64,000 nucleotides of DNA from Paraburkholderia phenazinium (GCF_900142845.1 NZ_FSRU01000001.1:186001-250000); one strand, 5' to 3'; positions 41,269 to 51,233 are shown, counted from the first letter of the stretch. Notes: generated by a model not told the origin, from the sequence alone. Numbers and translations are program-made.

Positions 41269-41730
41269 TCACACCCAGCCGTCTATTTTCAGGCCAGTGG
41301 CCTGTTCGGCCTCTTCGCGCGACACCTGGCGCAACGTCTGGCCGAAACTCCAGACGTGGCCTTCCGGGTCGCGCGCCGCATAGACGCGATCGCCGTAGAA
41401 CTGATCCTCCGGTTCGCGCGTGATCACCGCGCCGGCTGCGCGCGCCCGGGCGCAATGGGCGTCAATGCCATCGCGCAGTTGCACATGCACCGACTGCGTG
41501 TTCTTGCCGCCCAACGTCTGAGGGCTCGCCATGTCCTCGTTCCATGCGCGGCAGACCATTACATAGCTATCGCCGAAACGCATTTCCGAATGGGCAAGTT
41601 GTCCGTCTTCGTCCGTGACGACGAACTGACGCTCGAAGCCAAAGGCCTTCTCGAGCCAGTCCAGCGCGGCAAACGCATCGTCGTAGTACACCGCGGCGCC
41701 CAACGATGGGCGTGAAGGCAGGTCGCTCAT
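41269..41730 (-). CDS. VOC (glyoxalase/bleomycin-resistance fold) protein
   Basis: About 153 residues from the ATG at 41730 (MSDLPSRP); the longer frame adds 55 residues of no similarity. The fold is VOC: AAVYYDDAFAALDWLEKAFGFER, SVHVQLRDGIDAHCARARAAG, DRVYAARDPEGHVWSFGQT. It resembles PhnB/YycE-type members, in which the metal-site residues are incomplete. Function could be antibiotic binding or a small-molecule transformation; nothing nearby tells. The coding sequence ends with a tail KIDGWV. Confidence 0.83.
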   Translation of the reverse strand: MSDLPSRPSLGAAVYYDDAFAALDWLEKAFGFERQFVVTDEDGQLAHSEMRFGDSYVMVCRAWNEDMASPQTLGGKNTQSVHVQLRDGIDAHCARARAAGAVITREPEDQFYGDRVYAARDPEGHVWSFGQTLRQVSREEAEQATGLKIDGWV

Positions 41731-41809
41731 GACAGTCCCCTTTACCAATCCTTTTATTTTACAGCCGACAACACGCGAGACATTCAGGCGCACGTGCAGC
41801 ACCGGCGAT

Positions 41810-42103
41810 CTACGATTCCTCGGCGTCGCGGAACCAGCGTTCCGCACGCGAACGGGCCGCCACCCAGGAGCCGGATTCGTGCGTGTTGAACTCACGGTCG
41901 ATAAAACGGCGGCCCCATTCGATCCCGTCTCTGATCGCTTCCTCCTCGTTCAACCATTCCGGCTGAACAGTAGACGGTCGCGTATCGACAATGGTTTGCG
42001 CGCCGCGACTCACACTCACGTCTGCGATCCAAGCACCGCGCGCGTTTCGCTCGGGCCGCACGACGATTTCGAATTCGCCGTACGAAACAGTGTGTGTCTG
42101 CAT
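41810..42103 (-). CDS. Small conserved protein, function unknown
   Basis: The 97-residue protein starts at ATG 42103 with a GGAG site seven bases upstream; a longer frame adds 29 residues. Sequence: HTVSYGEFEIVVRPERNARGAWIADVSVSRG, then WLNEEEAIRDGIEWGRRFIDREFNT. This is an alpha+beta protein without cysteine or signal peptide, of a group I associate with Burkholderia genomes, but no function is known to me. It lies between the VOC gene and the DksA-like gene. Confidence 0.7.
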   Translation of the reverse strand: MQTHTVSYGEFEIVVRPERNARGAWIADVSVSRGAQTIVDTRPSTVQPEWLNEEEAIRDGIEWGRRFIDREFNTHESGSWVAARSRAERWFRDAEES

Positions 42104-42383
42104 TGTTTTCTCCGTGTCTAGCCGCGAAGGGTGCACGATTGGCGCATGAGAGCCCGTCCACCAGTGTAGTGCCAATCTGGGAATCCACAAGGCTATCGGC
42201 CAGCGTTCACGATTAACTCAGTAATACTTATCGTGCTGTCGTTTACCTGACGGTAGCCCACCAGATAGCATTGGGACTTCCACGAACTTCAACTATGCTA
42301 AATCCAGGGCGGATCACTACGTGCTGCCGCGACGGCGTGCTGACGCGTCGAACCACACGATAGCCATGACAGAGGAGAAAGCC

Positions 42384-42764
42384 ATGCCGGCGCAACCCAC
42401 CCCATTGAGTACGGAGTTCATTGCGCAGCAGCGTACGCGTCTGGAAGCGCTGCGCCGGGAAGTGCTGGGCGAAGAAGAAAATACGATCGCGCGTGGCCGT
42501 GCAGACGAGCAGGAGCACGGCGAGGAAGCTGAGGAGTTCGAAGACGACGCACAGGGCATGGCCCAGGATGAAGTCAATCAGGCGCTACGTAATGCGAACG
42601 ACCGTCGCATTCAAAACATCCAGCGGGCGCTGCAGAAGATTGCGGACGGCACCTACGGCTTCTCCGATGCCAGTGGCGACCCGATACCGAAGGCCCGCCT
42701 CGAAGCGGTTCCCGAGGCAATCTTTACCGTCGAAGAAGAAAGCAGGCGCGAAACGAATACATGA
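42384..42764 (+). CDS. TraR/DksA-family protein without zinc-binding cysteines
   Basis: The 126-residue protein starts at ATG 42384, seven bases after AGGAG (an ATG at 42366 is less likely). A long helical hairpin (FIAQQRTRLEALRREVLGEEE, acidic tip EDDAQGMAQDEVNQAL) is followed by QRALQKIADGTYGFSDASGDPIPKARLEAVPEAIFTVEEE. The C-terminal pattern is that of DksA-type zinc fingers (YGxCxxCGxxIPxxRLxAxPxAxxCxxC), but all four cysteines are replaced (Ser, Ser, Thr, Glu). DksA proteins bind the RNA polymerase secondary channel, and non-zinc variants are known. The stress role is an inference. Confidence 0.82.
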   Translation: MPAQPTPLSTEFIAQQRTRLEALRREVLGEEENTIARGRADEQEHGEEAEEFEDDAQGMAQDEVNQALRNANDRRIQNIQRALQKIADGTYGFSDASGDPIPKARLEAVPEAIFTVEEESRRETNT

Positions 42765-42960
42765 TGGTTTCCGAATGCCTGCGCGATGCGGTAAAGGTTG
42801 CGCGGTCCGATGACCATGCGGTGCACAAAACTGTACTCCTTAAATCCTCCACAGACTGTGCGTCCCATACGCGGGAGGGAAACACTATCCTGACAGCATG
42901 TCATTAAGGGCCGTAGCGTTGCTCGGTCCCCGCCGCACGCTGCCCACTTTCGGATAGTTC

Positions 42961-44064
42961 GTGAACATCATCGACGCGCCCATCGCCGCAGAAACGGAAT
43001 ACCGCCATCGCGTATCCGTCAGCGATGCCTCGCCCCCCCTCGACAAACTCAATCGGCCGCTGCGCGATCTGCGTCTGTCCGTCATCGATCAGTGCAATTT
43101 TCGCTGCACGTACTGCATGCCGCGCGACACCTTCGGCCCGGACTATCCCTTCCTGCCGTCTGCGCAACGCCTGTCGTTCGAACAGATGGTCAAGCTCGCG
43201 AAAGCGTTCGCTCTGCTCGGCGTGGAGAAGATCCGCATCACCGGCGGCGAGCCGCTCCTGCGCCGTGGGCTCGAAGCGCTAATTGAACAGCTCGCGAAAC
43301 TGACCACCGCCAGCGGCAAGCCGATGGAGCTCGCACTCACGACAAACGGCTCCCTGCTCGCCGCGAAGGCACGCTCGCTGCGCGACGCCGGCCTCAATCG
43401 CGTGACGGTCAGCCTCGACGCGGTGGACGATGCCGTATTCCGCCGTATGAGCGACGTCGACATGCCTGTGTCGCGGATCCTGGACGGTATCGAAACAGCA
43501 CGCGCGGTCGGACTCGCGCCGATCAAGGTCAACGCGGTGGTCGAGCGGGGCGTCAATGACAGCCAGATCCTGCCGCTGGTCCGGCAGTTCAAGGGCAGCG
43601 GCGTGGCCGTGCGCTTTATCGAATACATGGACGTCGGCGGTGCGGGCGGCTGGTCGAACACGAAGGTGATCACGGCGCGCGAAACGCGGCAAATCGTCGA
43701 AGCCGAGTTCCCGTTGATCCCCATCGTCAGTCCTGAGCAGATGGGTACGGCCGTCACCTATCGCCATGCGGATGGTAAGGGCGACGTCGGGTTCATCGCG
43801 AGCGTCTCGCAACCGTTCTGCGGGACGTGCACGCGCGCCCGCGTATCGGCCGACGGTCAACTTTATACGTGTCTGTTCGCCACCCAGGGCACGGACCTCA
43901 GACCCTGGCTCGCTGACAACGCCTCCGTCGAGCAACTGGCAACGGCGGTGCGCGGCCGGTGGATCCAGCGCGACGACCGCTATTCCGAACTGCGTTCGGC
44001 GCCGCGCAGGCCGGGATCGGCAAAGGTTTATCCCACCGTGCGGATGTCGCTGGTCGGCGGTTGA
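42961..44064 (+). CDS. moaA: GTP 3',8-cyclase MoaA (molybdenum cofactor biosynthesis)
   Basis: This 367-residue radical-SAM enzyme starts at GTG 42961. The N-terminal cluster site is CNFRCTYCMP. ITGGEPLLRRGL follows, then SLDAVDDAVF and KVNAVVERGVND. The C-terminal cluster has CGTCTRARVSADGQLYTCLFA, and the C-terminus ends MSLVGG, the di-glycine tail needed for activity. It makes (8S)-3',8-cyclo-7,8-dihydro-GTP. No moaC, moaD, moaE or mobA is nearby, so it is a single copy away from the pathway. I looked for a Moco riboswitch in its leader and found none. Confidence 0.95.
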   Translation: MNIIDAPIAAETEYRHRVSVSDASPPLDKLNRPLRDLRLSVIDQCNFRCTYCMPRDTFGPDYPFLPSAQRLSFEQMVKLAKAFALLGVEKIRITGGEPLLRRGLEALIEQLAKLTTASGKPMELALTTNGSLLAAKARSLRDAGLNRVTVSLDAVDDAVFRRMSDVDMPVSRILDGIETARAVGLAPIKVNAVVERGVNDSQILPLVRQFKGSGVAVRFIEYMDVGGAGGWSNTKVITARETRQIVEAEFPLIPIVSPEQMGTAVTYRHADGKGDVGFIASVSQPFCGTCTRARVSADGQLYTCLFATQGTDLRPWLADNASVEQLATAVRGRWIQRDDRYSELRSAPRRPGSAKVYPTVRMSLVGG

Positions 44065-44155
44065 ATACGGTTCTTTGCAAACCGCTTGCCTGATCGCGAA
44101 CGTGGAGTGCATGCTTACGAAGCATCCGTGGAGCATTCTTCAGGAGAAACCGATC

Positions 44156-44596
44156 ATGACCGAAAGCACCAGCGAACAGGTGGCGCAGGCAACGATTAAG
44201 GCGTTCTACGAGGCCGTCGAGAAGAAAAGCGTGACCTTGCTACGAGCGGTCGTCACCCCCGATTGGGAATATGTCCCGGAGCCCGCCGGAGCGACGCTGG
44301 GGCCCGACCAGATGATCCCCATCTTCGACAACCTCGCAACAGCGCTTCCCGATATGCGGATCACCATTCTCGACGTGCTGGTGCATGGCGACCGGGTGGG
44401 CGTTCGCGCGGAGGTGAGCGGCACGCAATCCGGCGAACTGCTTGGGATTGCTGCAAGCTCTAAACACATCCAGTTCGCGATTCACTCGTTCCATCAGATG
44501 CGCGGGAATCTGATTGCGAAGACATGGCATCTTGAGGATTGGCTTTCGGTGTTTCGTCAGTTGGGAGAGTTGCCCAAAGGGCTGGAGGGGCAGTGA
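44156..44596 (+). CDS. SnoaL-like ester cyclase/polyketide cyclase-type protein
   Basis: The 146-residue protein begins at ATG 44156 (AGGAG nine bases upstream); the frame to the left is an artefact. It has the NTF2-like SnoaL fold: AFYEAVEKKSVTLLRAVVTPDWEYVPEP, QMIPIFDNLATALPDMRITI, GDRVGVRAEVSGTQSGELLGI, FAIHSFHQMRGNLIAKTWHLEDWLSVFRQLG. These are typical of the ester cyclase group, usually of unknown function. It stands alone, downstream of moaA, with its stop directly next to the convergent HIT gene. Confidence 0.83.
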   Translation: MTESTSEQVAQATIKAFYEAVEKKSVTLLRAVVTPDWEYVPEPAGATLGPDQMIPIFDNLATALPDMRITILDVLVHGDRVGVRAEVSGTQSGELLGIAASSKHIQFAIHSFHQMRGNLIAKTWHLEDWLSVFRQLGELPKGLEGQ

Positions 44597-45091
44597 TTAG
44601 GGTAAGAGACTCTGCCGCGCGGCCTGGATGAACACGCGAACGTCCGACTCCGCGTACCCCAGACGCTGATGATTCGCCCACAACCAACTGACGACGCCCG
44701 CGCCGTTCAGTGCGTCTTCACCAGGAGCTGGCCGTCCATACATGTCCGCTATCGCACTGGTGCGCGGCACGATGTGGAAGTGGATATTCTCCGTGCTCTC
44801 GCCAAAACGAAGAAAGTAGATCCGCTCAGGGTTTAGCAAGCTATCGAGCAGCCGCTCTGCGACGCGAAAGCACGACACCAGATCGGCATCGGCCTCGCTG
44901 GGAATATCAGAGAAGCGCCGAGCAGGCGAAAGCGTTTCGAGAATCAGATAACCAGGCACATGGAAGCTATACGCCTGGCTCAGCTTATAAAACGAAGTCC
45001 GGTAGATTTCGAATGGGTCCACTGCGATCGCTTCTTCTTGTTGAGTGCGCGTCAAGATCTCTACCTGGGTATTGAGGCGTGTGACAGGCAA
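44597..45091 (-). CDS. HIT-superfamily (histidine triad-like) protein
   Basis: About 164 residues. The only in-frame initiation codon upstream is TTG at 45091, since a TAA lies just before it in frame. A cysteine-free N-terminal half includes [20 protein letters not shown]. The triad region [11 protein letters not shown] keeps two of the three histidines of HxHxH, with Asn at the first position; the retained histidines include the expected nucleophile. HIT proteins act on nucleotidyl or AMP-linked substrates. It follows the GFA gene by 32 bases on the same strand. Confidence 0.75.
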   Translation of the reverse strand: MPVTRLNTQVEILTRTQQEEAIAVDPFEIYRTSFYKLSQAYSFHVPGYLILETLSPARRFSDIPSEADADLVSCFRVAERLLDSLLNPERIYFLRFGESTENIHFHIVPRTSAIADMYGRPAPGEDALNGAGVVSWLWANHQRLGYAESDVRVFIQAARQSLLP

Positions 45092-45123
45092 CCACTGCGT
45101 TTGATACCGCCCGCTACCTTAAG

Positions 45124-45612
45124 CTACTTCCGAGCCGCAAGCGCGGCACGCCGCTCAAGACTCTCCTGCGGCCAATAAATGGAAGCCTTGTAAAACTCTT
45201 CAACCGCAAACGTGCCTTCCGGCAGCACGACCCAAGGTTGTTTAGACGCGGTGAAAATATGAATGTCCGGTGGGAAACGATCAGGCTCATCGAGCGTCCC
45301 CACCCGAACAAAACAAACCGCATTGCCCCCTCCTGCATAGTGGCTCCACACCGCCACATGACATGTCGGACAGCGGGCAATTCTTTGCCCCTTACCGCTT
45401 AGCGACGGCGTATCGACAAGTTCAATCTCCCCTTGCAGCAGTTCGACGCGGTCCGCCTCGATCAAGGCGTTGAGCGCAAAGGCGGTGCCGGTTTCGCGCT
45501 GACACCAGCGGCAGTGACAGCAGTGAACGAACAGCGGCTTGCTCGTCATGCGGTAACGCACCGCGCGGCAAGTACAGCCGCCTTCGAAGAAAGGAGATTG
45601 TTCGAAAGCCAT
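45124..45612 (-). CDS. GFA-family (CENP-V/GFA domain) zinc protein
   Basis: 162 residues from the ATG at 45612 (AGAGG eight bases upstream). It is a GFA/CENP-V zinc-binding fold: FEGGCTCRAVRYRM, HCCHCRWCQRETGTAF, and RCPTCHVAVWSHY give the Cys and His zinc sites. The family is named for glutathione-dependent formaldehyde-activating enzymes, but most members have no known reaction. It is upstream of the HIT gene on the same strand and may be co-transcribed. Confidence 0.87.
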   Translation of the reverse strand: MAFEQSPFFEGGCTCRAVRYRMTSKPLFVHCCHCRWCQRETGTAFALNALIEADRVELLQGEIELVDTPSLSGKGQRIARCPTCHVAVWSHYAGGGNAVCFVRVGTLDEPDRFPPDIHIFTASKQPWVVLPEGTFAVEEFYKASIYWPQESLERRAALAARK

Positions 45613-45860
45613 CTCGCACCTCTCGTATGAAAGGGACAACGTCGGTTATCGCACGCCCGCCCATATTCCAGGTTCGCGGCGCTTGCGTCAAGCGTCGCGC
45701 GCCGGCCCATGACAGGTGATCGAAAGACGCTCAGCGCGTCCAGGCAGCGCGCTCCAGGTGAATTGCCAAGGCCGCTTCGGCGACGGATAATCGCCCCCCG
45801 CTCGGCCGAAACGTTTTCGTCAACGACGCGTCACGCATATCTTGTCCGGAGTCGCCACGC

Positions 45861-46697
45861 ATGAAAGCACTGTCCCCTGTCGAGACGTATCTGCAAGACT
45901 TCCATCAGCGTGAGCCCGGTGCCACGAGCGCCGCGTTCGCCCACCTTCGTGCCCACTCCAGCGCGGCCGACTACGCCTCGACCTATGACGCCCTTGTCGC
46001 ATGCGTCCCGGCGTCGACGGCGCCGCTGACGGTCCTCGATCTTGCCTGCGGCGACGGACATCTGCTCAAGCTGCTCTTAGACCGACCGGGGCCGTCGCTG
46101 AAGCTGATTGGCGTCGACATGAGCCAAGGCGAACTGGACGTCGCGCGGGCCACGCTTCCGGACTCCGTCGCGCTGTTGAAGGAACGCGCGCAGGAACTGT
46201 CCGTCGAAACGGGCAGCGTCGACTGCCTGCTGTCGCACATGGCCATCATGCTGATGGACGATATCGAAGCGGTGATCAAGGAAATCCGGCGCGTGCTGCG
46301 TCCGCAAGGGCAATTCGCCACGGTGGTGGGACGCAGCTTTTTGCTCGGCGAAGCGAACAAGGTTTTGCGCGACGTTCTCCTGCCCGTTCTCAAGGAAGAT
46401 GCAGGATTGCTCCCGTTCGGCGACGCCCGAACTCGCAGCAACGAAGGATGGACCGAACTGCTCAAGCACGACTTCGAAAACGTGCAGTTCGAAGACCTGG
46501 ACGTCGATTGGGAACCGCTACCTCATGAACTGTGGGACTCGCTGACCAAAACCTACGATATCGACCGGCTCTCCGCACCGGCCAAAGCGCGGCTGCGTGA
46601 AGATGTGATTCACGCGCTATCAGGCTTGCAGCAAAGCGACGGGACCATCCGCACGGGCTGGGGCATTCGGTTGGTCCGCGCGCAAGCGAAGCCTTGA
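45861..46697 (+). CDS. Class I SAM-dependent methyltransferase
   Basis: This 278-residue protein has SAM motif I LTVLDLACGDGHLLKLL, post-I LIGVDMSQGELDVARATLP, motif II SVDCLLSHMAIMLMDD and motif III VLRPQGQFATVVG. It differs from the methyltransferase at 37 kb in the N-terminal region (VETYLQDFHQREPGATSAAF). The substrate is unknown; it is probably a small-molecule or quinone-type methylase. The ATG start is supported by an upstream GGAG-like context (ttgtccgGAGtcgccacgcATG). A strong hairpin follows the stop. Confidence 0.85.
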   Translation: MKALSPVETYLQDFHQREPGATSAAFAHLRAHSSAADYASTYDALVACVPASTAPLTVLDLACGDGHLLKLLLDRPGPSLKLIGVDMSQGELDVARATLPDSVALLKERAQELSVETGSVDCLLSHMAIMLMDDIEAVIKEIRRVLRPQGQFATVVGRSFLLGEANKVLRDVLLPVLKEDAGLLPFGDARTRSNEGWTELLKHDFENVQFEDLDVDWEPLPHELWDSLTKTYDIDRLSAPAKARLREDVIHALSGLQQSDGTIRTGWGIRLVRAQAKP

Positions 46698-46716
46698 TCA
46701 ATCGAGGCAGGGTACT

Positions 46717-46748
46717 GCGATGTCCGCTTATCCCTCTGCGGACATCGC
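46717..46748. terminator. Perfect 11-bp hairpin between convergent genes
   Basis: GCGATGTCCGC (46717-46727) pairs perfectly with 46738-46748 around a 10-base loop. It sits 20 bases after the methyltransferase stop and 33 bases before the stop of the convergent peptidase gene, so it may end transcription from both sides. Confidence 0.55.
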
Positions 46749-46780
46749 TTACCTAAGGCAGCAACGCACGCTTTGCTCGC

Positions 46781-47908
<1,128 letters not shown>

Positions 47909-47957
47909 CTATGCTGTGCATCGAAATTGCGAGCCCACCCCTATGGAGAGCGATGAG

Positions 47958-48347
47958 ATGCCCCCGCCCACTTTGCGCGTCGCACGGCCAACGAACGACA
48001 TCGGCAGAGTCGCCCGCTTTTACACGGAGGGATTAGGTTTCGAGGTGCTGGCCCACTTCGAAGACCATGAAGGTTTTGACGGGATTATCCTGGGACGGCG
48101 GGACTCTCCGTGGCACATCGAGTTCACGCATCAGCACGGCGTAACCGTTGCCAACGCGCCCACGGCAGAGTACTTGCTGGTGCTGTATCTGCCGGAGCGC
48201 GAGGCGTGGGACGCAGCGGTCGCGAGAATGCAGGCGCTGGGCATTGCGCCCTGCCGGTCCGAGAATCCCTATTGGGACCGCCAGGGCGTGACGTTCGAAG
48301 ACCCCGATGGTTACCGCGTCGTGTTGCAAAACGCGGCATGGGGTTGA
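47958..48347 (+). CDS. VOC (glyoxalase/bleomycin-resistance fold) protein
   Basis: 129 residues from ATG 47958 (GGAG nine bases upstream; ATG 47943 is an alternative). The VOC fold is clear: LRVARPTNDIGRVARFYTEGLGFEVLAHF, HIEFTHQHG, AEYLLVLYLPEREAWDAAVARMQALG, GVTFEDPDGYRVVLQ. This half-size form of 130 residues acts as a dimer. The substrate is unknown. The stop is nine bases from the convergent valyl-tRNA synthetase stop. Confidence 0.85.
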   Translation: MPPPTLRVARPTNDIGRVARFYTEGLGFEVLAHFEDHEGFDGIILGRRDSPWHIEFTHQHGVTVANAPTAEYLLVLYLPEREAWDAAVARMQALGIAPCRSENPYWDRQGVTFEDPDGYRVVLQNAAWG

Positions 48348-48356
48348 GCGGCTGCG

Positions 48357-50963
48357 CTAGGACAACTCCACTCGCACACGGAACCCATCAGCGGCACGCA
48401 TTTCCAACCGCTTGACCTGTCCTGCCTCGCATAAGTCATCCTGTGCGAGCTTGAGCAGTTCCAGCCTGCCTGGCGCGTCTTCGACCACTACTTGCTTCAC
48501 CTCGGCCTTCATCGACAAGCTGGCTTCGGATTTGGCTTTACGAATCTCGCCCAGCACGTCAGAGACGGCCGCGATGAACACCGCAGACGACGAACCGTCA
48601 TCGCTTCCGGTCGCTGCTTCGAACGCCTCAAGCGTCGGCCACTGCGCGGTATGCACCGATCCCTCCATCCACCAGGACCAGCACTCCTCCGCAACAAACG
48701 GCAAAAACGGCGCGAACAACCGCTGCAGCACCGAGAGCGAAGCGGCCAGCCCATGGCGGGCCGACTCCGCCGGCGCGCCGTTGCCATAGGCGCGTCCCTT
48801 CACGAGTTCGACGTAGTCGTCGCAATACCACCAGAAGAAAGCTTCCGTGCATTCGATGGCCCGGTTGTACTCGAACGCCTCCAGCGCGACCGTTGCATCC
48901 GCAACCACAGCGGCCAGACGCCGCATCATGGCGTGGTCGAGGGCCTCGGTCAGGCATCCATCCGGATCCCCATCGAAGCCCAATGCAAACTTCGACACGT
49001 TCAGCAGCTTGAGCGCAAGCCTGCGGCCCACCTTCATCTGCTTTTCTTCGAAGACGGTATCCGTGCCCGGCCCGCCCATCGCGGCCCAATAGCGCACGCC
49101 GTCGGAGCCGTAGGTGTCCAACAGCGCCATCGGTGTGACGACGTTGCCCTTCGACTTCGACATCTTCTTGCGATCCGGATCGAGAATCCAACCGGAGAGC
49201 ATCGCGTGTTTCCAGGGCGCGCTCTGCGCTTCGAAGCCGGCGCGCACCACCGTGTAGAACAGCCACGTGCGAATGATGTCGTGTGCCTGCGGACGCAGGT
49301 CCATCGGGAAGACTCTCGCAAAACACCCGTCCGGATCCTGCCAGCCGCCTGCAATTTGCGGCGTCAGCGAACTGGTGGCCCACGTGTCCATGATGTCGGC
49401 TTCGCCCAGGAAGCCATCGGGTTGGCCTCGTTGCGCCTCGGTGTAACCGGGTGGCACGTGTGAACGTGGATCCACCGGCAATGCAGACGCGTCGGGGCGT
49501 ATCGGCTTGCTGTAGTCCGGCTCGGCGGCTGCGTCAAGCGGATACCACAGCGGAATCGGCACGCCGAAGATGCGCTGGCGGCTGATGAGCCAGTCGCTGT
49601 TCAGGCCCGCCACCCAGTGATCGTAGCGCGCAGCCATGTACTCGGGATGCCAGCTCAGTTGCGTGCCTCGTTCCAGCAATTGCGCGCGCAATGCGTCATC
49701 GCGTCCTCCGCTGCGCAGATACCATTGCCGTGTGGCCACGATTTCGAGCGGGCGATCGCCCTTTTCGAAGTATTTGACGCTGTGTGTCAGCGGCCGCGGC
49801 GGCGCGGACAGGTCACCGCTTTCGGTCAACATCTCGACAATACGGCTGCGCGCTTGCGCGACAGACGCACCGGCGAGCCGCGCATAAGCCTGCTGGGCAC
49901 GCGGCGACGCGAGCCACTGCGGCACCTCGTCCTGCAGACGGCCGTCCTTGCCAATCACGCTGTGCGTCGGCAGGCTGAGCTCGCGCCACCAGATCACATC
50001 GGTGACATCGCCGAAGGTACAAACCATCGCGAGACCCGTGCCCTTCGCGGGCTCCGCGAGCGGATGCGCCATGACCGGCACGTCGATCCCGAAGAGCGGT
50101 GAGCGCACTGTCGTTCCCAGCAAATGGCGATAGCGCTCATCGTCGGGGTGAGCCACCAGGGCCACGCAAGCCGGCAACAGTTCCGGGCGCGTCGTGGAGA
50201 TCACGATCGTGTTGCCGCCATGATCGACAAAGCGCAGATCGTGATACGCCCCAGCAAGCTCCCGATCTTCAAGCTCCGCCTGCGCGACCGCGGTCTGAAA
50301 CGTCACGTCCCACAGACACGGTGCGTCCTGGCTGTACAACTCTCCTCTCTCCAGATTCAGCAGGAATGCCAACTGGCTGGCGCGCTGCGACCGGTCGTCG
50401 ATGGTGGCGTAGGTGAGACTCCAATCCACCGAGATGGCAAGACGCACGAACAGTGCCCTGAAGGCGCGTTCGTCGATGGCGGTCAGCCTATGGCACAGCT
50501 CGATAAAGTTGCGCCTACTGATCCGCGCAAATTCCGCGCGACGCGCAGCCGGTGCCGCAGGTTCGCGAGAGTGCGGGTCGTAGGCCGCATCCGGGTCGCA
50601 GATGACGCCGTAGAAGTTCTCGACACGCCGCTCCGTCGGCAGGCCGTTGTCGTCCCATCCCATCGGATAGAAAACGCTCTTGCCCGTCATACGCCGATAG
50701 CGGGCGATGATGTCCGCGTGCGTGTAGCTGAACACATGACCCATGTGCAAGGAACCCGAGACGGTAGGCGGCGGAGTGTCGATCGAAAAGACTTCGTTGC
50801 GCTCGGCGTTGCGGTCGAAGCGGTAGGTGTGCTGCGCTTGCCAATACTCGGTCCACTGCGCTTCGAGCGCGTCGAGGCTGGGGCGATCGGGCACGCTCGC
50901 GGCAGCGCGGCGTCGGGTTGGATGGCAACGCTTTATGCCAGTCAAGGTAGGTTGCGGTTTCAT
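48357..50963 (-). CDS. valS: Valyl-tRNA synthetase, shorter non-canonical type
   Basis: The 868-residue class I synthetase charges tRNA(Val). The HIGH-type motif is in PPPTVSGSLHMGHVFSYTHAD (HMGH), and KMSKSKGNVVTP carries KMSKS. The editing (CP1) domain region is present (ELLPACVALVAHPDDERY), and the anticodon-binding domain follows. It lacks the ~80-residue C-terminal coiled-coil of proteobacterial ValRS (usually ~950 residues) and is closer in length and motifs (FYPMGWDDNGLPTERRVEN) to actinobacterial and archaeal enzymes. It may be an additional, transferred copy; the primary copy is outside the window if it exists. A short leader region lies upstream. Confidence 0.87.
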   Translation of the reverse strand: MKPQPTLTGIKRCHPTRRRAAASVPDRPSLDALEAQWTEYWQAQHTYRFDRNAERNEVFSIDTPPPTVSGSLHMGHVFSYTHADIIARYRRMTGKSVFYPMGWDDNGLPTERRVENFYGVICDPDAAYDPHSREPAAPAARRAEFARISRRNFIELCHRLTAIDERAFRALFVRLAISVDWSLTYATIDDRSQRASQLAFLLNLERGELYSQDAPCLWDVTFQTAVAQAELEDRELAGAYHDLRFVDHGGNTIVISTTRPELLPACVALVAHPDDERYRHLLGTTVRSPLFGIDVPVMAHPLAEPAKGTGLAMVCTFGDVTDVIWWRELSLPTHSVIGKDGRLQDEVPQWLASPRAQQAYARLAGASVAQARSRIVEMLTESGDLSAPPRPLTHSVKYFEKGDRPLEIVATRQWYLRSGGRDDALRAQLLERGTQLSWHPEYMAARYDHWVAGLNSDWLISRQRIFGVPIPLWYPLDAAAEPDYSKPIRPDASALPVDPRSHVPPGYTEAQRGQPDGFLGEADIMDTWATSSLTPQIAGGWQDPDGCFARVFPMDLRPQAHDIIRTWLFYTVVRAGFEAQSAPWKHAMLSGWILDPDRKKMSKSKGNVVTPMALLDTYGSDGVRYWAAMGGPGTDTVFEEKQMKVGRRLALKLLNVSKFALGFDGDPDGCLTEALDHAMMRRLAAVVADATVALEAFEYNRAIECTEAFFWWYCDDYVELVKGRAYGNGAPAESARHGLAASLSVLQRLFAPFLPFVAEECWSWWMEGSVHTAQWPTLEAFEAATGSDDGSSSAVFIAAVSDVLGEIRKAKSEASLSMKAEVKQVVVEDAPGRLELLKLAQDDLCEAGQVKRLEMRAADGFRVRVELS

Positions 50964-51114
50964 TTCTGCTTCGCTATCAAATGGTGAATTCGAGTTGTCG
51001 CGCGACGCGCGGAAGCGAAGTGAAACGAGCGAGGGAAACGGATACGAGGAAATGCGCGAAGCGAGAAGTGCGGGCCAATGAAAGGCGGCGCGTGCTGCGT
51101 GGAGAGTGGGAAAA

Positions 51115-51144
51115 TCAGTGCGGCATTACGTTTAACGGTGACAT
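51115..51144 (-). other. Possible 9-residue leader ORF upstream of valS
   Basis: A good ribosome site (GGAGG, five bases before the ATG at 51144) starts a reading frame encoding MSPLNVMPH, with a single valine (GTA). It lies in the leader of the ValRS transcript, which runs about 150 bases further to the valS ATG. There is no obvious terminator behind it, so it is not a proven attenuator. Confidence 0.3.
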
Positions 51145-51178
51145 AGCATCCTCCGCGAGTGAACGTTAGATAGATGTT

Positions 51179-51233
51179 ATCTCGACTTGTGATCGAGATA
51201 TGTTTTTATAAACGATCATTGAAATTGGCACAA
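51179..51233 (-). promoter_or_regulatory. valS promoter with 5' hairpin
   Basis: TTGTGC (51233-51228) and TATAAA (51210-51205), 17 bases apart on the minus strand, form a good promoter. The predicted transcript starts about 51199 and begins directly with the perfect 7-bp hairpin ATCTCGA/TCGAGAT (51199-51193 with 51185-51179) around the loop UCACAAG. The rest of the 362-base gap holds no further gene that I can support. Confidence 0.5.

Noticed and set aside
41200..42121. Plus-strand frames of 130-171 residues over the VOC and small-protein genes
   Set aside because: They are antisense to two genes with good ribosome sites and recognisable folds, and they have no conserved motifs.
42765..42960. 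Possible molybdenum-cofactor riboswitch upstream of moaA
   Set aside because: I could not find the conserved stems or motif; only short GC dyads are present.
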